From positions 43,104,586 to 43,168,585 of the forward strand of contig CM060174.1 in assembly GCA_030549775.1 (NCBI GenBank): 64,000 nucleotides of DNA. Direction: 5' to 3'. Source of the DNA: Tamarix chinensis. Its lineage: Eukaryota; Streptophyta; Magnoliopsida; Caryophyllales; Tamaricaceae. Numbering within the stretch: position 1 is the stretch's first letter; every line of letters starts with the position of its first letter. The position numbers were made by a program, and so were the translations under genes. Of the stretch, positions 1 through 12,400 are shown piece after piece. A model generated the notes under the pieces. The model searched no databases and had not been told where the DNA came from. It saw nothing but the letters and a program-made list of their open reading frames with translations.

Positions 1-3000
1 CAAGTGCTAATTCCTTTTTCCATTGGTAAAACATATCATGATGAAGTGTTATGTGATGTTGTACCTATGGATGCTTGTCACTTGTTATTAGGTAGACCTT
101 GGCAATTTGATAGGAGTGTTGTGCATGATGGAAGAAAAAATACTTATTGCCTAAAGTTTGCAAAGAAAAACATAGTACTAACACCCTTATACTCACAGCC
201 AGCAATAAAGAATGATAGCCTGCAGTGTAAAAAATCCTTGTTCATTGATGAAAAGCATGTTGATAAGGCTATAGGAAGAGGCAAAGTTGTGTATCTGCTA
301 CTGCTGCTGGAAGACAGTGTGGGTAGCCCCTGTTTTAACCCACTAATCAGTAAGCTACTGGTAGAGTTCAGAGATGTTTTCCCCACTGATTTGCCACATG
401 AATTGCCACCCATTAGAGGCATAGAGCACCAAATTGACTTGGTACCAGGTGCTACTCTTCCTAACAAGGCAGCCTACAGAAGCAACCCAAAAGAGGCCAT
501 GGAAATGCAAAAACAAGTGGATGAGCTGCTGTCTAAAGGCCTTATCCGGGAGTCCCTTAGCCCATGTGCAGTCCCAGCCCTTCTTGTGCCAAAGAAGGAT
601 GGTTCTATGAGGATGTGTATTGATAGTAGAGCTATCAACAACATCACTATCAAGTATAGGTATCCTATCCCTAGACTAGATGATTTATTAGATTGCTTAC
701 ATGGTGCTTGCTTGTTTTCTAAAATAGATTTGAGGAGTGGCTACTACCAAATCCGAATGAAAGATGGTGATGAGTGGAAGACCGCATTCAAGACCAAAGG
801 AGGGTTGTATGAGTGGAGGGTTATGCCCTTTGGCTTGTCTAATGCACCTAGCACTTTCATGAGACTTATGAATGAAGTGCTTAGGCCATTCATTAGCAAA
901 TTTGTAGTAGTTTACTTTGATGATATACTTGTGTATAGCTCTAGCGAAGAAGAACATGTAAAGCATCTCAAACTTGTATTTCTAGCACTTAGAAGTAGCA
1001 AGTTGTATGCTAAGCTAGAAAAGTGTGAGTTCTTTGAACCTAGGGTTACTTTCCTAGGCTTTGTGGTGTTCAAAGATGGCATAGCTATGGATGAGTCAAA
1101 GGTAGAAGCAATCAAGACTTGGCCATCACCAACAAGCCTAACACAAGTGAGATCATTCCATGGGCTTGCTTCTTTCTATAGGCGGTTCATTAAGGGATTT
1201 AGTACCCTATTAGCTCCTATCACCGAATGCATGAAGAAAGGGGAATTCAAGTGGACAAGAGCAGCCCAAGAAGCCTTTGAGTTGGTTAAAGGAAAGCTTA
1301 GTGAAGCTCCTATCCTAGCCTTACCGGATTTCCACAAATTATTTGAAGTTGAATGTGATGCAAGTGGAGTTGGTATAGGAGCTGTTTTACTACAAGAAGG
1401 AAAACCAATTGCCTTCTTTAGTGAAAAGCTAAATGGATCAAGGGTAAATTATAGCACCTATGATAAAGAGTTCTATGCCTTAGTTAGGACTCTTGATCAT
1501 TGGTCACACTACCTAAGGCCGCAACAATTTGTGTTGCACACGGATCACGAGTCATTAAAGTACATCAATGGTCAACACAAGCTTAACCCAAGGCATGCAA
1601 GATGGGTAGAATTTTTACAATCTTTTTCCTTTGTAGCCAAACACAAAAGTGGCAAATTGAATGTAGTAGCTGATGCACTCTCTAGGAGATATTGTATGCT
1701 TTCTTTATTAGAGGCAAGAGTGTTAGGTTTTGCATGCATCAAAGAGCTCTACAAGGAAGATAAAGACTTTGCAAGCTACTTCAAGGATCAAGACAAGCTC
1801 CAGGGTTCCTTTATGATTCAAGATGGCTTCCTATTCAAGAACAACAAGCTTTGCATTCCCAAGTGCTCAATCCGAGAATTGCTCGTGAGAGAGGTACACG
1901 GAGGAGGACTAGCTGGCCACTTTGGGATAAACAAAACTGTAGATGTACTCCAAGAGCATTTTTTTTAGCCTAAGATAGTGCGGGATGTACAAGGTGTAGT
2001 GGCGAGATGTGCCACTTGCCAAAAGTCAAAGAGTCAGTTTCATCAAGGGCTTTACACCCCTTTACCCGTCCAACACCAACCATGAGACCATGTTAGCATG
2101 GATTTCATTGTGGCATTGCCTAGAACACAAAGGCAAAATGATGCCATAATGGTGGTCGTAGATCGATTCTCTAAGATGGCTCATTTCGTTGCTTGTCACA
2201 AAACGGATGATGCCTCTTACGTAGCCGATCTTTTTTTCAAAGAAATAGTTAGGCTACATGGTATCCCCAAATCCATTGTCTCGGATAAGGATACCAAGTT
2301 CCTTAGCTATTTTTGGAAGACTTTGTGGAGGTTAGTTGGTACAAAACTTCTCTTTAGTACCGCTTACCATCCACAAACCGATGGGCAAACTGAGGTAACA
2401 AATAGAACCCTCACAATGCTCCTTCGAAGTTTGGTTCACAAGTCCCTAAGAGATTGGGACACCAAACTTAGTCATGCAGAGTTTGCCTACAACCGCTCAC
2501 CCACGTATGCCACGGGTCACTCACCATTTGAAGTAGTGTATGGAGTGAATCCCACTACTCCCGTTGACCTCCTACCCCTTCCCATTGAAGCACATACCAA
2601 CTTTGAAGCAAAGGAAAGGGCTAAGGCAATGAAGAATCTACATGAACAAGTGAGAGCCAAGATTGAAAAGGTAAATGAATTAAACAAAAACAGGGCAAAC
2701 AAGCATCGAAAACAACACTTGTATGAACCCGGAGATTTGGTTTGGCTTCACCTAAGGAAGGAAAGATTTCCTACTAGGAGGAAGAACAAACTTATGGCAA
2801 GAAGTGATGGCCCGTACAAGGTCATTCAGAAAATTAGGGACAATGCTTATAAGCTTGAATTACCACCAGAAATGGGGAATATTTCAAACACATTTAATGT
2901 GGGAGATTTGCTTCCCTATATTCAAGATAAGCCTTTTGGAGACAAGGAAGATGCTTCTCAAGAGGGCGAGAATGATGCAGGAGCATCTATTATCCAAGAT

Positions 3001-3066
3001 ATTAATTTAGTTGTTAATTTCTCTAAGTTAGGGGGACATAAAAACCTCCTCACTTGGACTAATTAG
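1..3066 (+). pseudogene. Ty3/gypsy pol (protease end, RT, RNase H, integrase), copy A
   Basis: The left window edge cuts this pol polyprotein. Domain order in frame is: protease tail ([11 protein letters not shown] near residue 27); reverse transcriptase (catalytic motif YFDDILVYS near residue 304); RNase H ([13 protein letters not shown], then [10 protein letters not shown] and VADALSRR); integrase zinc-binding region ([12 protein letters not shown]); and integrase core (MDFIVALPRTQ, SDKDTKF, HPQTDGQTEV). Reading is blocked by TAG at 1966-1968 and TGA at 2083-2085. Both are in the same frame and both sit where the family has tryptophan (TGG). The C-terminus (FNVGDLLPYI) has no clear chromodomain and looks CRM-like, but I hold that lineage call weakly. 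The rest of the frame is open, so the copy is fairly young. It lies inside the Athila integrase region, which resumes near 3916. Confidence 0.93.
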
Positions 3067-3915
3067 TTTAACTAAACCCCAAGCCATGAAAGCCATGCAA
3101 AACTTCAATCCAGCCACCACCTTTTGCATCTTAGTGGCTCATTTTTTTGGCTTAAATGGCTCACTACCCAGCCAAGGATAGGCTACAGTTCAAGTCTCAC
3201 AATAGCAGCCCCAACAACACTTTTCTAGGCAGATGTGGGCACTAGCAGCAGCAACAGCTATAAGTATCATAGGGGGCAGGCCTTTTTTTGGAAGAAAAGA
3301 AACCTATGCTTAGGCTATGATGGCACTTTAAGCTTGCAGCAGAAAAGTTACTTTCTGCTTTATGCTTTTAATAATGTTTTAGTCTTTAGCATGAAAGCTA
3401 CTTTTACTTTTTACTTTTAATGATGTTTTTAGCTTAGCTTAGCTTATCAACTTGTAAGGAGCCTCCCAAGTCAGATGTAAGACATTGGGAAGGTCCCAAA
3501 CAATTCTGATTTCTTTATTTCAGCTAGTACAAAGTCAACTTTAGTTTTGGTTAGGATTAAACTAGTTAAAGTTAGTCTCTTTGACAACTAACTAGTTTGA
3601 TTAGTTAACCAAACCAGTCCTTTTTTGTTGAGTTGTATTACAACTAAATGAGACCCAACACTCTCCTATAAGTGTTGGGTTCACACTTGAATGAAAAACA
3701 ACTCTTAATTCTCTCAACAGAAATCAATCACCTTCAACTCTAGTGCATGAGTTTGAAGTTTGAATCCTAAAATCTCACAAGATTTATCCTAAGTGTTGAA
3801 ACCTTAGGTGGTTCTTGTTAGTATATGATCTAAGGAGGTACCAAAGATCATATTCAACCCATTTTCTTCACCCTCTTCTCTGTTTTCTTATTTAGTTATC
3901 CCCCATTGATAACAA
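3067..3915 (+). repeat. 3' untranslated end and probable 3' LTR of gypsy copy A
   Basis: No coding sequence is seen between the integrase stop at 3066 and the resumption of Athila integrase near 3916. A purine-rich run with GGGGG just before the stop (3027-3037) could be the polypurine tract. A TATA-like CCTATAAG lies near 3664, followed by a pyrimidine/A-rich leader, as in the U3-R part of an LTR. The partner LTR is outside the window, so the exact TG and CA ends and the target duplication cannot be fixed. The assignment rests on position and promoter-like content. Confidence 0.5.
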
Positions 3916-4272
3916 CCTTCCTAACTTGACCCAATTTGTATTGGCATATGCATCAGATGCCTATCATAGTACACGAATAATAAGGAGAGAACTAAGGGAT
4001 AGCATGATAAGCATATTACCCGAAGGGAGTTTCAAAAAGGAGATTTGGTGCTCCTCTTCAACTCACACCTTAAACTTTTACTAGAAAAGCTTCGTTCTAC
4101 GTGGTCGGGGCCGTTCTATGTTCTAACGGTATACCTATTTCGAGCTGTTGATATTTGGAGCAAGTCCATAGGCATTTTCAAGGTCAATGGTCAACAATTG
4201 AAGCCTTACATTATTAGATCTCTAGTAGAAAAGATGAACACACTCGCTCTTCCAGATCCACAATCAAATTGA
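3916..4272 (+). pseudogene. Athila-type integrase C-terminal fragment
   Basis: This is the end of a second, older gypsy pol. The stretch around 4040-4230 reads GDLVLLFNSHLKL, then STWSGPF and FKVNGQQLKPYI. That is the pattern found at the end of Athila/Tat integrases, which have no chromodomain. The upstream residues (AYASDAYHSTRI) match the family helix before this motif, but a frameshift near 4040 separates them. The coding stop is followed at about 4308 by AAGCGCT and TGGGAGGCATCCCA, a block typically found just after pol in Athila elements. The upstream part of pol was separated by insertion of gypsy copy A. Confidence 0.8.
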
Positions 4273-5532
4273 TAACAACGCGATCGAGCTAAGGATCCTA
4301 AACAAGCGCTCTATGGGAGGCATCCCACGTTTTTATGTAATTTTTATTTTTTCTTGTTTTTTTTAGCTTTTCGATTTTTATTTTTCTCTTTTCTTTGCAA
4401 TGTTTTGGCAAGTCCTACTATGATACAAGATAAGGAGGAGCAAATTAAGGATGAAGAATCAAATTTGTGGTAAAACGGGCCAAAAATAAGCTAAAATAAA
4501 GGTTGCATGGCCAAGGCACAGCATAGCACACGGCCGTGCAACCCCTGGGAAAAAAAATTGTGAGAGCCAAACCTACGCACGGCCATGGCACTATTCATCG
4601 CATAGCCATGCGATCTTCCACTAAAATCTATGAGCCTCGAATTCTTACACGGCCTGGCCGTGTTGATTGCGCAAGCCCGTTCACAATCTTAGCCGAATCT
4701 GCGAGAGTTGATTTTTCACACAGCCAAGCCATGCTGATTCAGCATGCCCGTGCTTCCTTACGATTTCCTTGTCGAGAGCAAAATTCTCGCATGTTCAAGC
4801 CATGCAATGTCGCACGACCGTGCACCTCACCATATATATACACTGCACGCCTAATTTTCTGCCCCGTGCCTCCCATTTCAGCCTCCATTAGCTCATCTTC
4901 TTCAACCATTCTAACCCCACATAACCCTCACCTCTGCACTACATGCCCTCCACTTCATCTCCACCGCACGAGCCACTCTACTCACCTTCTCCATCCCATT
5001 GCACGCACGATGCTCACCTCCACTTCATCTCCACCACACGGTCCTCACCTCTACATGCACGCCCTTTCCATCCACTTCACATCCTCTCCACTCCTCTGCA
5101 CGCACAACCCTCACCTCTGCACGCCCTATACTACAATCTCTCCACCGCACAGTGTACTACACACACGATCTCCTCTACATACCCACTACAGGCACGCTCA
5201 CCTTTGCATACCAACTCCACTGCACGAGTGACCTGCACAATGGTGCACAAGCAGCATAACGACAGGAAACACCGATGCACACCAGCAACACTAGTCTCAG
5301 CACCACTTCAATACACAGCTGTGCACCATTGCACAACCCCCGCAGCAGCACTAGGGCATTATAGGCATTTGATTTAATTTTAGTCTGATTTTCACTTTTC
5401 CTCTAATTGCTTGGTTTAATTTGTTTTTTGTATCTTAGTAGAAGATTTAAAATTTGTATTCCCAACTTTTTATTATATCACTCTTAACATTTGGTATCTT
5501 AGTTTCAAATCTGCAAACTTTGCTTTGAAATT
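4273..5532 (+). other. Athila pol-to-env spacer
   Basis: This stretch has no convincing protein. Several overlapping open frames at 4536-5377 come from a C-rich, low-complexity tract rich in CAC, CTC and TGCAC, not from a conserved domain. Between 4500 and 4830 the 10-bp palindrome CACGGCCGTG and decayed variants recur. A TATA-like CATATATATACAC at 4831-4843 precedes the CT-rich tract, which resembles a 5' leader. An intron-like T-rich segment follows at 5380-5500. The layout fits the spacer between pol and the env-like gene of Athila elements. Confidence 0.6.
4831..4843 (+). promoter_or_regulatory. TATA-like box before the Athila env-like region
   Basis: The sequence CATATATATACAC is followed about 20-30 bases on by the start of a CT- and CA-rich leader-like tract. 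A separate promoter for the env-like gene is one reading. Chance in AT-rich DNA is the other. Confidence 0.3.
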
Positions 5533-5959
5533 ACATCTAAGAAGCACACGGAAGCAACTGTAGCGGAAAACAAAGGGGAATCATCACGACAACAGCAACG
5601 ACAATCCCAAAGAAGAGGTAGAACATCAAATAACCAACCGTCTAATCCCTATGGCATCGTATTTGTATGTTTTGTTCACCAAGAGCACTACGATGCCATT
5701 GCTTCTCGAAACATAACATCCACTCGATACATCGATTGGACATGTCTCGAGAAGTTATAAATTAAAGAAGACGTCGAGTTAACTAAAGGCGATCTATCCC
5801 ACTTCTTTGCACATGTTAACCATGAGAGCAAAGGACACGCCCTTGAGTTCCTTAACTTGTTCACTTTTGATCGGATTGCCGAATTTGTGTCCTTTAGACT
5901 CTTCAATGAGTCTCATACAATATAATTAACACAGTTCTCTACATTAATTCATTTTCCTA
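5533..5959 (+). pseudogene. Athila env-like ORF, part 1
   Basis: In the frame starting at AAG 5539 the translation runs through a charged, Gln/Arg-rich segment into HYDAIASRNI and TRYIDWTC. This resembles the N-terminal part of the non-pol ORF found 3' of pol in Athila elements (pattern: R/H-Y-..-I-x-S-R, then RYID). A TAA after EKL near 5758 breaks the frame, and similar protein (HFFAHVNHES) continues in the same direction. The ORF is interrupted exactly at 5967/5968 by the 6.9-kb hAT element. It picks up again at 12914 and, after another insertion, at 18432. The function of this ORF in Athila is not established. Confidence 0.65.
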
Positions 5960-6951
5960 CCATAGAGCATACAATAAAACCGCGGTCGCGGTCGCGATTG
6001 CGGTCGCGGCCGCGGTGTCGCGGTATCGGAGTGTCGCGGTCGATAAATTATGTGTCGCGGCCGTCGCGGCGTGATTTCTGATTTTTTTTTCACAATATAG
6101 TAGAAATGTTGTTTATTCATCATTTAATTACTTATACAACTATACATGAAGGTTATATGTTATATTAGAAGTCTTTAAATGACTTATTATATGTTAAATG
6201 ATTTTAACAACACTACTTTGGCATTATAATGACTTATTTCTCATGATTCTGACACTCACCTCTTCTTTGATTGTTCTATTGTTGTGTGTTTGTAAGGAGA
6301 TCAGGTCTTGACTTGGTATTGCAAAAGGTTGTACAATAACAATCGTGTATAGTGTAATTGGAGCTCTTAGAAGAAGTTAAAGAGGTTCTACTGTTCCAGA
6401 CTTTCAAGTTCATCACTTTTGTCTGAGGCTCCGAGTCCTAGCTTCTGGCACTTACCTAGTACGGAGATTGGAGTTTGGAGAACAAGGAATGAAGTCTTCA
6501 ATCTTCATTTGATTCTAAACATGTATATACTAATGGTTTAGTTGTACAGATTAAAAAATATGCACAATGATTTGCTTGTAAAATTGTTTTGTAGACCTTC
6601 AGTTCTAGATCAAAACTTTTGATTAGGTAGAGAAACCATTTTGTAATATACCTACTTCGTTTTTAATTATTCTTAGTGGACCTACAATTAAGTGGTATGT
6701 GTACCTCATTATACTCAGAGTATTTGTACAAATCACATGTTGATTTTGAAATATATTTTTAATTATTTATTTGATAAACAAGGCATGTTATTTTATGGTA
6801 GTCTAGTAGATGCAATCATGCAAAGCTAATAAACAACAATACTTTATTACAATTCAAACATTTAATAGTAACTTAGTGTAATGTATATATAATAAATGAG
6901 GAACAATAAATTTTTACATAAAATGTTCCACAATAGGTCAATAGCTACCTG

Positions 6952-9900
6952 CTACCACCAAACAGAGTGTCGTGGAGGATCTTCGTAATCATCTTGTTGG
7001 TCTGGTCTATAATGAACGCTATAGTCATTGTGAACATCTCCTATATTAAGTGTTCCAAAATTAGAAAATGAGAAGTGAAATTGTGGATATTGTGTTGAAG
7101 AAGAAGAACTATCATCTTGTATGTCAGGTTGAGATGGATGCTCTGGGTTTTGATTTTGATTTGAATGATAGTAATAGTCATTTGGATGTGGATTTTGTGG
7201 TCGTACTAATGGTATCCTAGTATTTCCGTAGTTGTTATAGCTGGAGGAGGAAGATTGATAATCAAAATATGGATTTTGTCCTTGATATCTCTCTGTCTCT
7301 GACCAACTAGATGTGCTACGACCATAGTGTCCACTCATGAGATGAGGAGGCACGGATTCAAAAGGTTGGTAGGCACCATAATCAAATTGATGGAATCTTT
7401 GATCAGAGTAAGCTGAGTGGCGACCACTTGAACTTCTATCACCTCTTCTACCACGACTATAAGTTAGTGGATCATCACCATGTCCATGAAAAGCAGAGTT
7501 ACTTTGTCCATATGATCCAATGCTATCATATCCATATGTATCCCCTCCTACTCCAACACCACCACCGCCGCCGCCGCCGCCGCCGCCACTACCATCATCG
7601 TCGTTATCATCATCACTCATACTCAGATGAGAACCATGAGATGCGCCACTGGGTTCATTTGTAGCTTGGGAGTGATGAACAACACCATATTGAATTGGAG
7701 GATCTTCTCCTAGTTCAGGTGCTTGAAAGCTACTACTACCTCCTTGAACTTCATTATCAACATCATCAATATCATCATCATCCAAGCCATTCCATGAAGA
7801 TGTTTGATTATTTCCATCTCTAGTATCAAGCAAAGGATCCTCTAGTTCTTCTAACCAAGGATTCAAAACATCATCTTCACGAAATATATAATCCAAATTA
7901 ATAGGATTATATGATTTTTCCATCTCAGCTTGGCTCTTTCTCGTAAAACCTCTTATTTGTAGCCTTAAGTTGTAATGTACGTATACGAGAAGATTCAGTT
8001 TTCTATACTTCAACCTGTTTCTAGATTTCGTATGCATCAAACTGAAAGTGCTCCAATTTCTTTCACAATTTGATGAGGAGGTAGTAGCACTTAAGACTTT
8101 CATTGCGATCTTCTTAAGATGTGGAGCAGAATCACCATATATATTCCACCATTCAGCTGGAATTATAAGGTTTTATAATTAGTATAAATTTATAAGTTAT
8201 ATACATCAAACATTAAGAAGATATATAACGTAAGTACTAACTACTAAGTACCTGGATTGGTGAATTTAATGGCTCTTTGTGCTGTGGTGTCACTGAAGTC
8301 TTGTTGTTTAAGACTATATATATCCAGCTATACATTAAAGTTAAAATAATAAGTTATCATTATTATTCTATATAAGGAAATATATCACAAGTTAGGCTTA
8401 CCTCATTGAAAGCTTGAATTTGATTATCAATGTTTGGCTCGAGCCTTTGTATCACTTTTTTCAACCCTCTCATCACTTCTCGATCCTCTCGAATATCATT
8501 TCCATGATTTCCGTATGCAAATTGAGGGTTGAGGAAATATCCTTTTAAAACTCACATGTAAATTAAATAAGAATTTAGTAATATATTTTACATAGATATT
8601 CGGTAGGTACTTTACTAAATAAAATATGAATAAAAAGAAATTTTACCTGCAGCATGTAAATCATGGTGAAGCTGAAAGTTCCATCTATTATCAATGATTT
8701 TCCAATAACTTCCCCAATATCGACAATTATCTTTGATGGCTAACTTTGCTCTCTCCATTGCTTCATAGAGAAATCCCATTGTTGGTTTGTCATCTCCATC
8801 CACTAGTCGTAGAACCTTTACAAGAGGCTCTTGCACCTTAAGAACCTCATTGGCCTTAGTCCAGAACTTTCTTCCTTCTTCTGTGAGTTGGAGAATAATG
8901 TCTCGAACTTTGGTTGCGTGATCATCATTCATTTGACCATATTTGGTACGCTTCCATTGTTCTGACTCCCACATATTTCTGAGATTATTCTTATGCTTCA
9001 CAATACTATCCAAGGCAATGAAGTTGGTAGCGAATCTAGTTATGCCAGGTCGAAGAAGCTGACGATCATTTGTAAACTGTAGCATTATGGCCACCACTTT
9101 ATCATATCTGTATATGAATTGAGTGATACTTTGAGCTATTTCAAGTATCTTATGAATGCTACTCTTCTTTGAAATATCAGCCAATATAAGATCTAGGCAA
9201 TGAGCAGCACAACCTGTCCAATACAGATGCGGAAACTCTTGCATCAATTTCTTTCCTCCGTCCTTGATCGCAGCTTCATTATCTGTCACGACTTGTACAA
9301 CTATTTCTGGACCAACTTCCTCAACCACCTTTTTCATCATCATAAAGTAATAATCTGCATCCTTGGATGGAACATGGGTTGCATCAACAGATTTATGGAA
9401 AACTGTCCCACATTTGGAGTAAATCAAAAAGTTAATAAGATGCATTTTAGTTGGCCCAGTCCATCCATCACACATGATGGTAACCCCCCATTGCTTCCAT
9501 TGTGGTGACAAAGAACCGATCCATTCCTTTAGTGACTGATATTGTTCCTTTAGATATACCTCAGAAAGCTCATAAGCGGTGGGTGGTGGCACACGATCTC
9601 CTACTTCACGAATAGCTGTCATCAATGGCTTCGTAAATGGGGATTCTATTGCACTGAATTGTACTTTATTATGAGTAATCCAGTTTCCCCATGCCTTTCT
9701 CAACTTTCCTTTAAGACTTTTATAGGCCTTTGTACCCGTATTGATTTTCGTCTGTTTCTTCATTTGCTGTTCTCTTTCTAAAGAAACATTCATAGCTGCC
9801 AATCTTTCAGAAGGAGTCGATGAAGGTACATGCCCATATGAACCTTGGCTTCCTCTTACATTTAAGCTATATGAGCGACCCATTGCTCGAGATGGTTGTT

Positions 9901-10359
9901 GGCGACTGCTTCCACCTTCATGATAATATTCATGATGTGTTGCCCTATACATGTTTTGTTCGTATTCTAAATCTGCTTCAAACCTACTCCTCCTTAAAGT
10001 CGCTTGAAAATCTTCTTCTTCTTCATACTCTTCATCACCACCTAGTGTCGCTCTTGTAATTTCTTCTTCAATAATAATGTCCCTTCTCTTCTTTTCCATC
10101 TTATTCTTTTTCATCGTTGTAACATTTGTTCCATATTTCTTCGTACTTCACTCGACACTTGATCGCATTTTGCAACATTTCCTTTCACATGACCTAAATG
10201 TTCCTTAAGTCGTGTAATTCCTCCATTAATAACTTTGCCACAAAAAACACACTTAATTTTTTGCCGACTTCCATCCACAGACTCTCCAAAATTCCATGCA
10301 GCGTCTCTAACCATACCAGCACTACTAGTATTATCATCGCCACTTGTTCGACGAGACAT
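6952..10359 (-). pseudogene. hAT transposase gene (BED finger, DUF659, C-terminal dimerisation), one frameshift
   Basis: Spliced gene. The exon blocks are 10359-10111, 10114-8647, 8550-8402, 8327-8252 and 8156-6952; the last three junctions have GT-AG borders and matching phases. Exon 1 encodes a BED zinc finger (CVFCGKVINGG, then RLKEHLGH). The second block carries the catalytic core: first Asp in CDGWTG, second Asp in VVTDNEAA, then the CAAHCLDLIL motif. The last exon holds the catalytic Glu and dimerisation region (SSNCERNW, then RLKYRKLNLLVYV). It then runs into a long Gly/Ser/Tyr/Asn-rich tail with a run of about 10 Gly. The BED block ends in TGA, which overlaps the next block's ATG (ATGA, 10111-10114) in another frame. 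This is most simply a one-base indel. Otherwise the gene is open, so it may have been active recently. Transposases of this type cut and paste in the nucleus. Confidence 0.9.
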
Positions 10360-10420
10360 GTTTACTAATAATATATCTGAAAATATATAGGGTAACTATA
10401 ATTAGTAAGTGAACTATAAA

Positions 10421-11990
10421 AGTATAGGGTAACTATAATTAGTAAGTGAACTAGTGAACTATAAAAGTAATTAGTTATAGAATTATATAGGTGATGATGA
10501 GTTTTTAATATAACACAAATATAATCAAATTGTTATATATATAGTAATAGACTAATAGTATAAGTTAAATAAAGAAAATACTATATATACTAAATCTAAG
10601 TATTTAACTGTCTAACATTCTAAGTTCTAACTCTTCTTAGTATTAAATAAATACTATAACAATTGTTTATTATCCATCTATTAATTTTAATCATGTACTA
10701 ATTTAATTAATATTAACATTACTTAACTAATTAGTATTCAATAATCATACAAAATTATTAATAATAAAGCATTATTAATTTATTATAGTACTTAACTACA
10801 TGTACATACCACATAATTGCATATATTAACAATATATTTAAATTATAATAATTATAAGTATTAATTTATCCATATACTAATTTAATTAATTATTAATATC
10901 ACATCATTACTAGGCCAAGTTCCTATATTTTATTTAAAAAAATATATATGTAGCATATGAAAATTAGCAACATATTAATATATTATTCAACTAGTAAATA
11001 ATAGCTAATTAATAAAAACTAGATAACATAAGTTAAGTAGATTAGTTGGCTACTTAATAAAACATAGATAATATTATCATATATTAGTAGTATAATTTAG
11101 CATAAATCATTTACATATTTAATATCTACTAAATAAGGAATACTAAATACTAAATTACCCTATAAAATTATAGCGTACCTATAATTAGTAAGTGAACTAT
11201 AAAAGTCATTATTTATAAAATTATATAGGTGATGATGAGTTTTTAATATAACACAAACACATTTATATTATTATGTATATACAATATGTTAAATAAAGAA
11301 AATAATATATATATATACTAAATAAAAGTATTTAAGTATCTAACTCTTCTTGGTATTAAAAAAATACTACTTCTCTTCTTAACCAATTTCAAATTATTAT
11401 TATCATATTTTTTAAATGCCTAATCTATAATATTAAATTTATCAGTAATAAATTATCATTTTATTATATTTATACAAATATATAATAAATTAACACTATA
11501 ACAATTGTTTATTATCCATCTATTAATTTTAAACATGTACTAAACTACTAATTTAATTAATATTAAAATTAATTAACTAATTATTATTTAATAATCATAC
11601 AAAATTATTAACAATAAAGTATTATTAATTTATTATAGTATATAACTACATGTACATACTACATAATTGCATATATTAACAATGCATTTAAATTATAATA
11701 ATTATAAGTATTAATTTATCTATACACTAATTTAATTAATTATTAATATCACATCATTATTAGGCTAAATATTAATATTTTATTTAAAAAATTTATATAT
11801 GTAGCATATGAAAATTAGTAACATATTAATATATTATTCAACTAATACATAATAACTAATTAATAAAAACTAAATAGCATAAATTAAATAGATTAGTTAA
11901 CTAATTAATAAAACATAGAGAATATTATCATATATTAATAGCATAATTTAATATAAATTATTTAAATATTTTATATCTACTTAAATTAAA
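10421..11990. repeat. Tandem duplication of about 740 bp inside the hAT element
   Basis: Two diverged copies lie head to tail. GTGATGATGAGTTTTTAATA starts at 10492 and again at 11229, an offset of 737. Long matching blocks follow in the same order: CATGTACTAA, then AATAATCATACAAAATTATTA, then ACTACATGTACATAC, then TATGAAAATTAG. A smaller direct repeat (AGGGTAACTATAATTAGTAA) lies at about 10390-10445. The DNA is very AT-rich and has no ORF. It sits upstream of the transposase gene, in its promoter or 5' UTR region. Confidence 0.85.
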
Positions 11991-12030
11991 AATATTTATA
12001 CTAACTTTTGAATTTTGAGGCACTTGTTAG

Positions 12031-12400
12031 TTGTGTTGTGTGACTTGTGTCTTGTTCGAAGGCTCGAAGCTTGAAAGGAACGCTAATAACCTTCAGGTCA
12101 GACTTATCACTTATCTTAATCTCACTCTCTCACTCTCTCAGTCCCCGACTCTCCCAGTCCCAGGCCCCAAGTCCCCAACTGTTCGACAATCGACGACCAC
12201 CAGGCTCCAGTCCTCCACCTCCACAGCTCCACTCCAGCACTCGACAGTCGTTGCCCTTCGCACCACAGATCCAATCCAACGTTGCAGGCTGCAGCTCTCC
12301 GTTGCTCTTCGCAGCTCGCCGTCAGCCCTCTCAAATCTCAATCCGCTCGTTCTTTGGTTTCTGTATTGCGGGATGATTGTAAATTAAGGTTAGTCTTCTT
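12031..12400 (+). other. CT-rich leader-like block within the hAT element
   Basis: This is a sharp switch from AT-rich DNA to a C/T-rich tract that looks like a plant 5' UTR read on the plus strand. It is followed by an intron-like T-rich stretch after AAATTAAGGTTAG (12384-12396). Overlapping short ORFs occur on both strands, and none resembles a known protein. Its sense is opposite to the transposase gene. It could be a divergent promoter/leader or a captured host exon. Confidence 0.4.

Noticed and set aside
4536..5377. Overlapping ORFs of 86-231 codons in the C-rich tract
   Set aside because: Three frames are open at once because of low-complexity CAC/CTC/TGCA repeats. No domain is present, and the tract lies in the Athila spacer.
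7428..7664. His/Arg-rich plus-strand ORF
   Set aside because: It is the antisense shadow of the Gly-rich tail of the hAT transposase.
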